Below are positions 1 through 7,431 of a DNA stretch of 64,000 nucleotides, piece after piece. The stretch is from assembly GCF_042654525.1 (NCBI RefSeq), contig NZ_JBHSGP010000005.1, positions 186,001-250,000 of the forward strand, in the 5' to 3' direction. Under the pieces are notes generated by a model. It was not told the DNA's origin. It worked only from the letters and a program-made list of their open reading frames with translations, and did no database searches. The first letter of the stretch is position 1, and each line of letters begins with the position of its first letter. The stretch is from Geojedonia litorea. Its GTDB lineage: Bacteria; Bacteroidota; Bacteroidia; Flavobacteriales; Flavobacteriaceae. The position numbers were made by a program, and so were the translations under genes.

Positions 1-172
1 TAGCATCAATTTTTGCTTCGGCTTTTTTTTGCTCACTGCGTTGATTGAGATTTAAAGCAATGAGAATACCAATAATAACGAGTATGATTTCGCCAATAGC
101 ATAGAGCAAATACTTGCCTATTTTGTTTTTGGTGAGTAAGTTTTGACGGATTTTTCTAAAGAATTTTATCAT
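1..172 (-). CDS. DUF6090-type membrane protein, N-terminal fragment (cut by window edge)
   Basis: Only the first 57 codons are present; the gene runs off the left edge. The reading begins MIKFFRKIRQNLLTKNK and continues into a hydrophobic segment (roughly residues 20-42, IGEIILVIIGILIALNL) followed by a charged stretch. This is the characteristic start of the Bacteroidetes DUF6090 family: a short basic cytoplasmic tail, one transmembrane helix and a soluble C-terminal part. It is nearly identical to the N-terminus of the next gene upstream on the same strand, whose stop codon lies 4 bases away, so the two are a tandem paralogous pair and probably co-transcribed. Function is unknown. Confidence 0.8.
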   Translation of the reverse strand, partial: MIKFFRKIRQNLLTKNKIGKYLLYAIGEIILVIIGILIALNLNQRSEQKKAEAKIDA

Positions 173-176
173 AACT

Positions 177-1211
177 TTAAGGCTTTATTTCGGTGTAAGT
201 GATTGGAATGTGCCCTTCATGGATTATCATAGTAAAACTACCATCTGAATCTTGTGTTTTAAATTGAAATATTCCGCCACCATTAGGATTTACACTCGAA
301 AATATAGTTTTAGAACTTATATGTCTTAAAGCATCTTGGTGCAAAGGATTCGTCCTTGTGACTCTTAAAAATCCATTTTCGTCAATGGCGACCTCTGCTA
401 CCTGTTCTGGATTAGTGGTACTTATATAGTTACCAACATAGTTTTGCAATTCATCTTTTTTAATAATAAAATCTAATGCATCAGTAGACTTATTTAAAAT
501 TGAGGCAATTTCTTCATAACTTTCAATGGCTGTGGCTCTATATTTAACAATATGAATTCTAAGGTTGCGTATGGCTATGTTGTGATATTTCTTTACACGA
601 TTTTTATAGCGATAGTCATTAAGCATGTAGGCAATGGCTGCTTCACTTTTTCTATAATTTGGCTCTGTAAACCATGGCATTTCAGCCTTAATATCATTAG
701 AACTTTCTACATGTTTTTCAAGTTTAGCTGTAGTATTTTCAAAGTTTCGTCGCAACGGACCATACAACTCATTTAATAATGCAACCGAATGGTCATACCT
801 CTCTGGTATGGCGTCAATATTATTCATTAATACAGCATAGGCATTAGCGGTAATGTCGTATGGCGCATTAGTATCAGCCGCTCGCCAAATAGGGTTGCTG
901 TTTTCATTAGCATAATCGGCATAGGTTAAATCAGTATTTAATACCAGACTTAATAACGAGTCTTTATACTTAAAGTATCGAATAGCACGCGTACTTCTAT
1001 CTATATCTGTTTTTAAATCTTTAAGTACATCTTCAAAAATGGCATCTATTTTGGCTTCTGTCTTTTTTTGCTCACTGCGTTGATTGAGGTTTAAAGCGAT
1101 GAGAATTCCAATAACAACTAGTATAATCTCGCCAATGGCATACAACAAGTACTTGCCTATTTTGTTTTTTGTAAGTAAGTCTTGACGGATTCTCCTGAAA
1201 AATGTAATCAT
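177..1211 (-). CDS. DUF6090 family membrane protein
   Basis: The 344-residue protein starts MITFFRRIRQDLLTKNKIG, followed by one transmembrane helix at about residues 22-42 and a long soluble region with a predicted coiled or helical part (50-250). This N-terminal layout is that of DUF6090, a family of unknown function that is common and often tandemly duplicated in Flavobacteriaceae. The last 90 residues are beta-rich (QNYVGNYIS, GFLRVTRTNP, FTMIIHEGHIPI). The gene directly precedes a paralogue (4-base gap), so they probably form an operon. I see no catalytic motif. An anchored periplasmic or cytoplasmic scaffold role is only a guess. Confidence 0.8.
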   Translation of the reverse strand: MITFFRRIRQDLLTKNKIGKYLLYAIGEIILVVIGILIALNLNQRSEQKKTEAKIDAIFEDVLKDLKTDIDRSTRAIRYFKYKDSLLSLVLNTDLTYADYANENSNPIWRAADTNAPYDITANAYAVLMNNIDAIPERYDHSVALLNELYGPLRRNFENTTAKLEKHVESSNDIKAEMPWFTEPNYRKSEAAIAYMLNDYRYKNRVKKYHNIAIRNLRIHIVKYRATAIESYEEIASILNKSTDALDFIIKKDELQNYVGNYISTTNPEQVAEVAIDENGFLRVTRTNPLHQDALRHISSKTIFSSVNPNGGGIFQFKTQDSDGSFTMIIHEGHIPITYTEIKP

Positions 1212-1369
1212 ACCGTAGACTCGAGAAAGCGAGACACTTGTTGGTTAGTTCGGTTTCGATAATTTATACGAACGAAAAGATACTAAATTTGTAACTATTA
1301 ATAAGCTGTAAAAGCTTAAGTTTTAAAGTTTTGTAGCAGTTAGTTGCCTTTTCTTTAGCCAAATCTAGT

Positions 1370-2245
1370 TTAAGCCTCCTGAAGCACGGGATCGAGCGCC
1401 TTGCGTTTATTCCAAAAATAAAGAGCAAATCCCACAGCGACTATGGGCAGAACGATTCCAAATTCATCAATATAATAGGCTGTGTTTCCGGTGTCTTTAG
1501 TTAAAGGCGTAAAAATACTCTGAACAAATAGATTGTGACTGCCGTGCAAAATAACCGCCGTCCACAAGCTTCCCGATTTCATCCGAAACCAAGTATACAC
1601 AAAACTGATGCTCACCACCAAGAGCATAAAACACAACATGCCATACCAGGCCGGTGTACCGCTGTTGTAGTCGGCAAACAACAAAACGGGTAAATGCCAT
1701 ACGCCCCAGATCACACCTGTAATTAACGAGGTTTTGGTGAAGCCCTGACTTTTATAGAGTTCAGGGACTAAAATGCCACGCCAGCCTATTTCTTCGCCCA
1801 AGGCGCTAGACATGCTGCTAATCACTCCAAAGGTGCCCACCAAAAGCACATAGAGCAGCATGGCGATGCCATCGCCATGATCACCAAGTCCGAATGAGGA
1901 TTTTATCCAAGTAACCGTGGCTTCGTTATAAAATGCACCAAAGCCAAAACTCCAAACTATAAGGTAGGCAATCAATGCATATAGGAACGGAATCAGATAA
2001 CTTTTAAGCTGATATCTTGTTTTTCCCCAGGCCCAACCCAGATCAGCAACCTTTCGCTTTAACATCTTCATGGTGATGAGGGCAGCAATCCCAGGACACC
2101 ACATCAGTCCCATGGCATAGTACCCGGCACCGCCGCCTACTTTACCTGAATAAATTATTAGCGCATAAAAAATAGCACTTAAGGCAAAGGTGATGGACAG
2201 AAAGATGCCGATGGGATTGTATTTGTTTTGGCTGGCTTGGTTCAT
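1370..2245 (-). CDS. CPBP family intramembrane metalloprotease
   Basis: This multi-pass membrane protein carries the three CPBP/Abi (CAAX protease and bacteriocin-processing) motifs: EEIGWR at about residues 151-156, WHLP with the second-motif histidine near 184, and HGSHN near 234-238. The Glu pair and the two His residues are the expected metal and catalytic residues, so the enzyme should be active. The family cleaves prenylated or membrane-embedded peptides in eukaryotes; bacterial members are linked to peptide self-immunity or are of unknown role. I start at the ATG giving MNQASQNKYNPIG, because the 28 upstream codons look non-coding and unlike the family. It stands alone between unrelated genes. 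Confidence 0.85.
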   Translation of the reverse strand: MNQASQNKYNPIGIFLSITFALSAIFYALIIYSGKVGGGAGYYAMGLMWCPGIAALITMKMLKRKVADLGWAWGKTRYQLKSYLIPFLYALIAYLIVWSFGFGAFYNEATVTWIKSSFGLGDHGDGIAMLLYVLLVGTFGVISSMSSALGEEIGWRGILVPELYKSQGFTKTSLITGVIWGVWHLPVLLFADYNSGTPAWYGMLCFMLLVVSISFVYTWFRMKSGSLWTAVILHGSHNLFVQSIFTPLTKDTGNTAYYIDEFGIVLPIVAVGFALYFWNKRKALDPVLQEA

Positions 2246-2344
2246 GGGTATTGAGTTTAGTTGGTGTACATAAGCAACTAATTTAGTGAAAATCAATGAG
2301 GATTTTCGTAAGTAAGTGAGTACTAGCAATTAATTATACACTGT

Positions 2345-2353
2345 GTTGGCGTT
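2345..2353. repeat. Inverted-repeat half at 3' end of the AAA ATPase gene
   Basis: GTTGGCGTT overlaps the stop codon of the ATPase gene. Its exact reverse complement AACGCCAAC lies 14 bases upstream of that gene's start codon (3721-3729). The gene is thus closely bracketed by a 9-bp inverted pair, resembling a cassette boundary. The match is short, so chance is possible. Confidence 0.4.
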
Positions 2354-3707
2354 AGTTATTCCTTCTTTTTAAACCTGTAATTTTATTGATTAATTCGAAA
2401 AATTTGGAATTAAATTCTTTTGAATACTGCAAGCCAGATTTTAATTTATTAGTTACCATTTCTGCTAATATTGCTTTTTTATATGATATTCCATTTGCCG
2501 TAATATTATCACCTTGAATTAAAATCTTACATCCTTCGCCAAATATTTCATTTAAAATTGATTGTGGGTAGCAATATTCTATACCGTTATTCTCCCAAAC
2601 GATAATATTGTCCTTTGAAATACCAAGTGTTTCAATTTTATTCACAACATCACCTCCATGCACTTTGTCCAGTATAGGTATTATTCTTTCTCTATATGGA
2701 CTTCTTTGAATGTCTCCTAAAATACTTCCAGCGACATTTACTATATCTTTCATCCGGCTATCTGAATTCGAATTTATTACACTGAATTGTACATCAGGAT
2801 ATTCCAATTCTAGTATTCTAGCAATAAATTGTTGGTCGGAAATTCCCTCACAAAGTAAAATTACACTTGGTAAGTATAGTGTCTCAAATCTGTTGCCTAA
2901 AAGGAAAAAATGTATTCTGTTAAAATCACTAAAAGTCGAAACTTGAGATATATCAATTACATCTCCATCTTTACTAATAGTGTAATTGTTCTGTATTTTA
3001 TTATGGTCAAGGAAAATTGTTGAATGGGTGGCAAAAATCAAAGTCTTTATATGTGGAAAATACTTATTTCTTTCAGTCTTGTTGAAAAGAAAATCGGCCA
3101 GAATCCCTTGTGCCTCTGGGCTGATACCAAGTTCAGGTTCATCGATTAAAAAAATGTCATGGTCATCATCTAAAAGACATGTTAGTATAGTAGCTATTAA
3201 TCTAAACCCACTACTTGTAAAGGAAATATTATGTTGATTTGTACTCAAATATTTTTGAGACATTGTATTACCTTCAACTGTTTGAAGAATTTCAATTTCA
3301 GTTCCTAATAATAGCTTTATTATTTCGAAAAGAACTTTTCTTTTATCGTCAGTAAACTCCGCAATAGATTGTTGAAGACTTATTGGAGAATTATCTATAT
3401 TTTGATTTTGTTGCTGAAATTGTTGGTTGAACTGGTTATATTTTTCCTGCTTCTTATTTTTATTTGGTGTGTAAAATCCAAGAACATGAAAATTATTATA
3501 TCTAGCTGGACCTAAATACGAGGCGTTGACACCTAAATCTTGAGTTATTGTTTTTAGAAGATAGGATTTACCACAATTATTCCGCCCAACCAAAACTGAA
3601 CATTCAGATGTCTTAATTCGTTCAATTAATTTTTTTCCATTGTCTGAAATAACTGTGTTTGGTTTTTGGTCAAACAAGTATTTATGTTCTGGTATTTCTT
3701 CTTCCAT
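2352..3707 (-). CDS. AAA/SMC-like ATPase with C-terminal TOPRIM-like domain (OLD-like; possible defence protein)
   Basis: The 451-residue protein has an ABC/SMC-type ATPase core: Walker A GRNNCGKS at 41-48, a degenerate signature SFTSSGFR near 162-169, Walker B IFLIDEPE at 185-192 and the switch histidine in ATHST at 226-230. After about residue 280 it changes to a TOPRIM-like segment: VILLCEGISDQQF (acidic Glu 287, Asp 291), then IPILDK near 343-348 and WENNGIEYCYP near 371-381. This layout is that of OLD-family nucleases and related anti-phage ATPases (AAA15/AAA21 plus TOPRIM or DUF4435-like). No partner gene is adjacent, so it may be a one-gene system or an orphan. It sits in a repeat-rich accessory stretch bracketed by GTTGGCGTT inverted repeats. 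The ATPase call is secure; the nuclease and defence roles are inference. Confidence 0.75.
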   Translation of the reverse strand: MEEEIPEHKYLFDQKPNTVISDNGKKLIERIKTSECSVLVGRNNCGKSYLLKTITQDLGVNASYLGPARYNNFHVLGFYTPNKNKKQEKYNQFNQQFQQQNQNIDNSPISLQQSIAEFTDDKRKVLFEIIKLLLGTEIEILQTVEGNTMSQKYLSTNQHNISFTSSGFRLIATILTCLLDDDHDIFLIDEPELGISPEAQGILADFLFNKTERNKYFPHIKTLIFATHSTIFLDHNKIQNNYTISKDGDVIDISQVSTFSDFNRIHFFLLGNRFETLYLPSVILLCEGISDQQFIARILELEYPDVQFSVINSNSDSRMKDIVNVAGSILGDIQRSPYRERIIPILDKVHGGDVVNKIETLGISKDNIIVWENNGIEYCYPQSILNEIFGEGCKILIQGDNITANGISYKKAILAEMVTNKLKSGLQYSKEFNSKFFELINKITGLKRRNN

Positions 3708-3720
3708 ATTTTATTCAATA

Positions 3721-3729
3721 AACGCCAAC
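3721..3729. repeat. Inverted-repeat half at 5' end of the AAA ATPase gene
   Basis: AACGCCAAC, the reverse complement of the element at 2345-2353, lies just upstream of the ATPase start. It is followed by ACTAGTTA, a string that recurs near 4408 (ACTAGTTAG) upstream of the lipoprotein gene. Confidence 0.4.
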
Positions 3730-3778
3730 TAGTTATATGCTCTAAAAAACTGCTATATAACAGCTTCTAGTCAGCTAT

Positions 3779-3880
3779 AAGTAAATGTAAACTTTTTTTG
3801 TTTTCGATGCTATACGTAGTTCTACGTATTTCGTAGTTGTGAACGTTTTTTTAAACCTAGAGTTCTCGATACGTCCCGCT
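3779..3880. repeat. 102-bp direct repeat, copy 1, with 18-bp dyad
   Basis: This segment matches 4481-4582 at 100 of 102 positions with no gaps. It contains a perfect 8-bp inverted repeat with a 2-base spacer, ATACGTAGTTCTACGTAT (3812-3829), which looks like an operator, and ends in an AGTTCTCGAT block typical of Flavobacteriaceae REP-like repeats. Here that block also pairs with ATCGAGAAC at 3884-3892. It lies 72 bases upstream of the ATPase start. Confidence 0.85.
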
Positions 3881-3925
3881 ATTATCGAGAACGACATCTT
3901 TACTTTCTACCAAAGTTGAAATTAA

Positions 3926-4384
3926 TTATTTGGTATATTCAATTTCAACTATTTGGTCATTCACCAATAGCATTTTAGCCTTTTCCTCATCTGGAAAAAT
4001 AAATACTAATTTTCTGCTTTTTTCATCTCCTTTTCGAATGTATGAATCTATTTTCCCCCACATATTTATGGGTCCAGGAACCATTGACCATTCTGCTTTA
4101 TGTTTCGTTTTAGTTGTTGGGTTTAACAAGAGAAAGTTGTCAAAATCTAATTCTTGTGTTTTGTCCAAATTGTTTTTTAGAGTCAAATACACAAATACAA
4201 ATTTATTTCCACGGCTAGGGTGATAAGAGCCATTTCCTGTGGCAACACTTTTACCTTCTTCTATTTTGTCAATAGTAAAACTTATACTTTCAGAATAATT
4301 ATAAGTTCTTGGGATTACTTGATAAACTGTATAACAAGAAGTTGCTAGAATTCCAATTAATGATACTAGTAAAATTTTCTTCAT
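3926..4384 (-). CDS. Small lipoprotein, DUF4352/Ig-like
   Basis: This 152-residue protein has a type II signal peptide (MKKILLVSLIGILATSC) with lipobox ATSC and predicted lipidated Cys 17. The mature part is beta-rich, with the run FVFVYLTLKNNLDKTQELDFDNF and a final VNDQIVEIEYTK. This is the layout of DUF4352/telokin-like Ig domains, in which a conserved strand describes extra-cytoplasmic binding folds. The exact ligand is unknown. The gene lies between the two copies of the 102-bp repeat, one of them 97 bases upstream of its start, so its promoter region is shared with the ATPase gene. It is probably outer-membrane or periplasm anchored. Confidence 0.65.
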   Translation of the reverse strand: MKKILLVSLIGILATSCYTVYQVIPRTYNYSESISFTIDKIEEGKSVATGNGSYHPSRGNKFVFVYLTLKNNLDKTQELDFDNFLLLNPTTKTKHKAEWSMVPGPINMWGKIDSYIRKGDEKSRKLVFIFPDEEKAKMLLVNDQIVEIEYTK

Positions 4385-4480
4385 TAGTTTTTTTAATTAT
4401 TGCAAACTAGTTAGCTACGACTATTTAATATTTTTAATCCATGATAAATATGGATATAAACTAGTCTCAATTTTCCTTAA

Positions 4481-4582
4481 AAGTAAATGTAAACTTTTTT
4501 TGTTTTCGATGCTATACGTAGTTCTACGTATTTCGTAGTCGTGGACGTTTTTTTAAACCTAGAGTTCTCGATACGTCCCGCT
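4481..4582. repeat. 102-bp direct repeat, copy 2, with 18-bp dyad
   Basis: Second copy of the 3779-3880 element, differing at two positions. The dyad ATACGTAGTTCTACGTAT is at 4514-4531. It lies 97 bases upstream of the lipoprotein start. The two copies begin and end at matching positions, consistent with duplication of one regulatory or mobile unit. Confidence 0.85.
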
Positions 4583-4740
4583 CATTAGCGGGACACTCGA
4601 ACTGACAGTGTTTTTATTTTTGTCACTTCGAGTGGTTTTGCGAAGCAAAATTGTATCGAGAAGCACTACCCATGAGTTTTCGATACCCACTTTGCGCTAC
4701 TCGAACTGACTTAACAGATTAACGTATCAAGGTTTTAACG
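4575..4740. repeat. REP-like palindromic intergenic repeats
   Basis: A run of short palindromes: GTCCCGCT/AGCGGGAC (4575-4582 and 4587-4594), TTTTGC GAA GCAAAA within the segment near 4635-4650, and repeated TCGAGTGG, ATCGAGAAG and ACTCGAACTGAC strings. Such TCGA-rich palindromic strings are common between genes in Flavobacteriaceae. No reading frame here looks coding. Together with the flanking repeats this accounts for much of the gene-free stretch 4385-5079. Confidence 0.6.
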
Positions 4741-4880
4741 CTTCAACACGTCAACAGTTATACATTAGTTTACCTTTGTTCGAGACTTCTCCCAAAAAAT
4801 CAAATTTTTAAAACATAGCCTAAAGCCTTTCTTGAACCATCCTCGAACAAGACTCGAACAAAACCCCTCAAAAATGGCCA

Positions 4881-4970
4881 AAGTGTGCCAGCGTAGGTCA
4901 GTGTGTGTCAAACTCGGTCAGCATGTGTCAGCATGTGTCACGGTGTGTCAGCATAGGTCAGCGTGTGTCA
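4881..4970. repeat. 10-bp tandem repeat array, nine units
   Basis: Nine consecutive units of exactly 10 bp with consensus GCGTGTGTCA. The terminal CA is invariant, and units 5 and 6 are identical (GCATGTGTCA). The match to consensus ranges from 5 to 10 of 10. The period is close to one DNA helical turn, so the same face recurs at each unit. It lies beyond the terminator of the sigma/anti-sigma operon. A 93-codon frame runs through it but gives a Cys/Val/His-rich low-complexity peptide that I do not regard as a gene. Confidence 0.85.
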
Positions 4971-5023
4971 AATCAGTAAGCGATTACTTACATTTTATGG
5001 CATTAGGGAAAAAAGTAAGGTGC

Positions 5024-5061
5024 AAAAAAAAGCGCATCAACTTGTGGTTCATGCGCTTTTT
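5024..5061 (-). terminator. Terminator of the sigma/anti-sigma operon
   Basis: An 11-bp perfect stem, AAAAAGCGCAT (5027-5037) with ATGCGCTTTTT (5051-5061), followed on the minus strand by a run of eight T. It starts 19 bases past the anti-sigma stop codon. Confidence 0.85.
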
Positions 5062-5079
5062 AAAGTTATGTCTTGCCGA

Positions 5080-5886
5080 TTATGGACCAGAGGCCACAAC
5101 ACCCAGCGTATAGAGTTGCTCCATAGTTGGGCTTTCGCTACCGCCCTCGGGCTCTAGAGTAATTCCAAAGGCCTGACTCTCGTTGGCATTGGTGATGGCA
5201 AATATTTTATTGTCGTCGGTATTAAACTCGTCAATTGTTCCTAAACTGGTAGGTGTTAAGGGGTCTAAAGTCAAGGACCATACCTGATATACTTTACCAG
5301 CCGGGGCTTCGGGTAAGCCTTGGGCATCTAGGTAAATACTGTTGGTTTTTTTGTCCCAATACACCTTGGCATAGGTGCTTGCAAAATTACCTTGTCCCGC
5401 CAATGGCACCGAAATGATGTCCTTGTCGCGTAATACATTCAATAGGTTTCGTGTCGCTGCCAAATTGGATTTAGCCTCTTCTATTTGCTGTTCTAAATAG
5501 GATTTTTCGATTTCAACCGTAGTGATAGTACTTTCTAATGCTTTGTTTTGATTGAGCGTCCAGAATAAACCAAGGCCAACCACAAGGGCTGCTGCCCAAC
5601 CGGTATAGGTGAGCCAGTTGTATTTGCTAGGTTCAATAGAAACCACTTTAACTTCTTCATTGCCAAGTTTCAGTTGCGCTTTAATGCGACCAAATACATT
5701 GGTTTTGGATGGTTGCGCCGCCGCAGCGGTCAACTTCATCACGGCCGACTCGATCTCCAGCACTTCCTGAAGTATTTCAGGGTGTTGTAACATAAGGTCA
5801 TAGACCTCCTTACTCTCCTGTTCAGAAAGTGCCCCTGCAACGTAAAGTTCCAAGATTCCAGAGTCTATGTAAGCTTTTATATCCAT
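5080..5886 (-). CDS. Anti-sigma factor, RskA type
   Basis: The 268-residue protein has the anti-sigma-K layout. A cytoplasmic N-terminal helical domain (1-60, with GILELYVAGALSEQE) would bind the sigma factor, one transmembrane helix spans about 90-110 (WLTYTGWAAALVVGLGLFW), a coiled coil follows (115-150), and a periplasmic RskA C-terminal domain occupies about 160-265 (GKVYQVWSLTLDPLTPTSLG). Such proteins hold an ECF sigma factor at the membrane until a signal releases it. The gene abuts the ECF sigma gene (stop and start codons adjacent), so it is almost certainly the cognate partner. A strong terminator follows. Confidence 0.9.
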   Translation of the reverse strand: MDIKAYIDSGILELYVAGALSEQESKEVYDLMLQHPEILQEVLEIESAVMKLTAAAAQPSKTNVFGRIKAQLKLGNEEVKVVSIEPSKYNWLTYTGWAAALVVGLGLFWTLNQNKALESTITTVEIEKSYLEQQIEEAKSNLAATRNLLNVLRDKDIISVPLAGQGNFASTYAKVYWDKKTNSIYLDAQGLPEAPAGKVYQVWSLTLDPLTPTSLGTIDEFNTDDNKIFAITNANESQAFGITLEPEGGSESPTMEQLYTLGVVASGP

Positions 5887-6417
5887 TTAATCTAATACAA
5901 TGGTTCTTAATTCTTTAATACAATTCCGGTTTCGAGTTTTTATGGTCCCTATGGGCATATCTAATGCTTCAGAGGCTTCCTTTTGGGTATAGCCTTTAAA
6001 GTATAACAGTTCAATGACCTTAATACAGTTTTTAGCTAATTTTTTTACAAACTTTTTAATTCCAATAGCATCTGTGCTGTCATCTAAACTCTCACTGGTT
6101 TGCAAAATATCTACGAAATATTCGGCATCAAGGTTTTTACCAGCGTTTTTAAATGCTTTGGAACGTGTTTTATCAATGGCGGCATTGCGTGCAATATTGA
6201 GAATCCAGGTAAAGAAACGCCCTTTTTCTGCGCTGTAACTTGCTGCATTATGCCAGGCTTTTATAAACACATCTTGCATCACTTCTTCAGCAATATCCTG
6301 ATCTCTCACAATGTTGTAGATGACGCCCTGCATGCTGGCTCTATACATATTGTATAAAGCTTCAAATGCTTTCTCGTCTTTGTTTTGAAATTGGGAGACC
6401 AAAATGTCTAATTGCAT
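5887..6417 (-). CDS. ECF RNA polymerase sigma factor
   Basis: The 176-residue protein has sigma region 2 at about 20-90 (DIAEEVMQDVFIKAW at 41-55, and FFTWILNIARNAAID) and region 4 at about 125-172 with the helix-turn-helix GYTQKEASEALDMPIGTIK. Regions 1 and 3 are absent, as in extracytoplasmic-function sigma factors. I use the ATG giving MQLDILVSQFQNKDE, because family members begin here; an ATG 14 codons upstream is possible. It is the first gene of a two-gene operon with the RskA-type anti-sigma. A SigK-like role in envelope or redox response is plausible, since sodC lies just upstream, but sodC has its own terminator. Confidence 0.92.
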   Translation of the reverse strand: MQLDILVSQFQNKDEKAFEALYNMYRASMQGVIYNIVRDQDIAEEVMQDVFIKAWHNAASYSAEKGRFFTWILNIARNAAIDKTRSKAFKNAGKNLDAEYFVDILQTSESLDDSTDAIGIKKFVKKLAKNCIKVIELLYFKGYTQKEASEALDMPIGTIKTRNRNCIKELRTIVLD

Positions 6418-6461
6418 ATCAACAATTTTTATAGGCCGAAAATAGGGATAATAATCCAAAG

Positions 6462-6488
6462 AAAAAAGCTACAGAACCTGTAGCTTTT
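6462..6488 (-). terminator. sodC terminator
   Basis: An 11-bp stem, AAAAGCTACAG / CTGTAGCTTTT with a 3-base loop, followed on the minus strand by six T. It separates sodC from the sigma-factor gene. Confidence 0.85.
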
Positions 6489-6511
6489 AAAATAATGTGT
6501 TTATGTTTTGT

Positions 6512-7087
6512 TTATTGAATAATACCACCACAACTTACACGTCCGCCAGCAGCGCCTGTGGGTTGGGTCACAAAGTCGTCTGTGCCATCATGTACAATAA
6601 TGGCCTTGCCTATAATATCTTTGGTCACATCACCACAGCCAATACACCACTCGTCGGTGACTAAAGTGATAGAGCCCTTGCCCTCGGCACTGGCCTCAAA
6701 GTTGCCAATATCACCTTTGTGGAAACCTGCTTCGCTGTTCCATTTGCCATGGGGTTGCCCGGTTGGGTTCCAGTGGCCACCGGTTGAGGTGCCATCGGCT
6801 GATGAACAGTCTGCTTTTTCATGGATATGAATGGCGTGAGTACCTTCGGTAAGTCCGCTCATCATGGCCGTCATGGTGACCATACCGTTTTCTTCCTTAA
6901 AAAACACAGAGCCGCTTACCTGACTATCGCTTTTGGGCTCTAGTTTAATCATTAGCTCTTTACTTTCGGCAGTCGTGGTGTCTTCCATTTCCATTTCGGT
7001 TTCTACCTCGTTTTCCTTTTTGTTGTCTTTACAACTAAAACTCATAGTTAGGGTGACTAGTAGGAGTACTAAACCTAATTTTTTCAT
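6512..7087 (-). CDS. sodC: Superoxide dismutase [Cu-Zn], lipoprotein
   Basis: The 191-residue enzyme converts superoxide to oxygen and peroxide in the cell envelope. The signal peptide ends in a lipobox (SFSC, Cys 19), followed by an acidic, Glu/Thr-rich linker (20-42). The fold contains the Cu ligands H87 and H89 (HAIHIHEKADC), bridging H105 (GHWNP), H113, H123, the zinc region HKGDIGN, and H166 (IIVHDGTDDF). C94 and C186 (GGRVSCGGI) should form the conserved disulfide. All key residues are present. It is monocistronic, with its own terminator. A TATGCGTGCAT string like the one before the MarR gene lies 143 bases upstream. Confidence 0.96.
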   Translation of the reverse strand: MKKLGLVLLLVTLTMSFSCKDNKKENEVETEMEMEDTTTAESKELMIKLEPKSDSQVSGSVFFKEENGMVTMTAMMSGLTEGTHAIHIHEKADCSSADGTSTGGHWNPTGQPHGKWNSEAGFHKGDIGNFEASAEGKGSITLVTDEWCIGCGDVTKDIIGKAIIVHDGTDDFVTQPTGAAGGRVSCGGIIQ

Positions 7088-7374
7088 AATGTGAATCGTT
7101 TTTTATTTAGACGAAAGTTACGCATTATTTGATAGAATTTAAAACCAATTTGGGATAAGCTATGAACTTTTATAATATGCTGGTTAGGGGAGGCCTTGGG
7201 CTGCTCTTGCGTGCTCAAGATATAAATAGTATGCGTGCATGGTAATGTATAGGATAAATTATCTAAATTAACTACATTTAAACTTTTGTAATTTAATTGA
7301 TCATTTAATCATTGCAACATCTAACAAAATTTTCTTTTAATTAGTAGCAACGCAGGGTACACATGGTGCTTTGC
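7088..7374. other. Intergenic stretch upstream of sodC
   Basis: I see no gene in this stretch. It presumably holds the sodC promoter; TAACTTTC on the minus strand near 7110-7117 is close to the TAnnTTTG consensus, but the -33 box is unclear. TATGCGTGCATG at 7230-7241 repeats 11 bases of the dyad upstream of the marR gene at 23360. Confidence 0.4.
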
Positions 7375-7410
7375 AAAAAAAATAGCTTGGAGATGTTCCA
7401 AGCTATTTTT
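7375..7410 (-). terminator. Terminator after the S9 peptidase gene
   Basis: A 14-bp stem (AAAAATAGCTTGGA at 7378-7391 with TCCAAGCTATTTTT at 7397-7410), 5-base loop, and an A-run at 7375-7382 that reads as T on the minus strand. Confidence 0.88.
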
Positions 7411-7431
7411 ATTATAGGGGTCAACTAAATT

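Noticed and set aside
4881..4970. CRISPR array reading of the tandem repeat.
   Set aside because: Units are 10 bp, contiguous, with no spacers; no cas genes nearby.
4832..5113. A 93-codon plus-strand frame with a Cys/His/Val-rich repeat peptide.
   Set aside because: It is produced by the 10-bp tandem array (30-bp codon period), lacks a promoter, and continues through the operon terminator. It looks like a by-product of the repeat.
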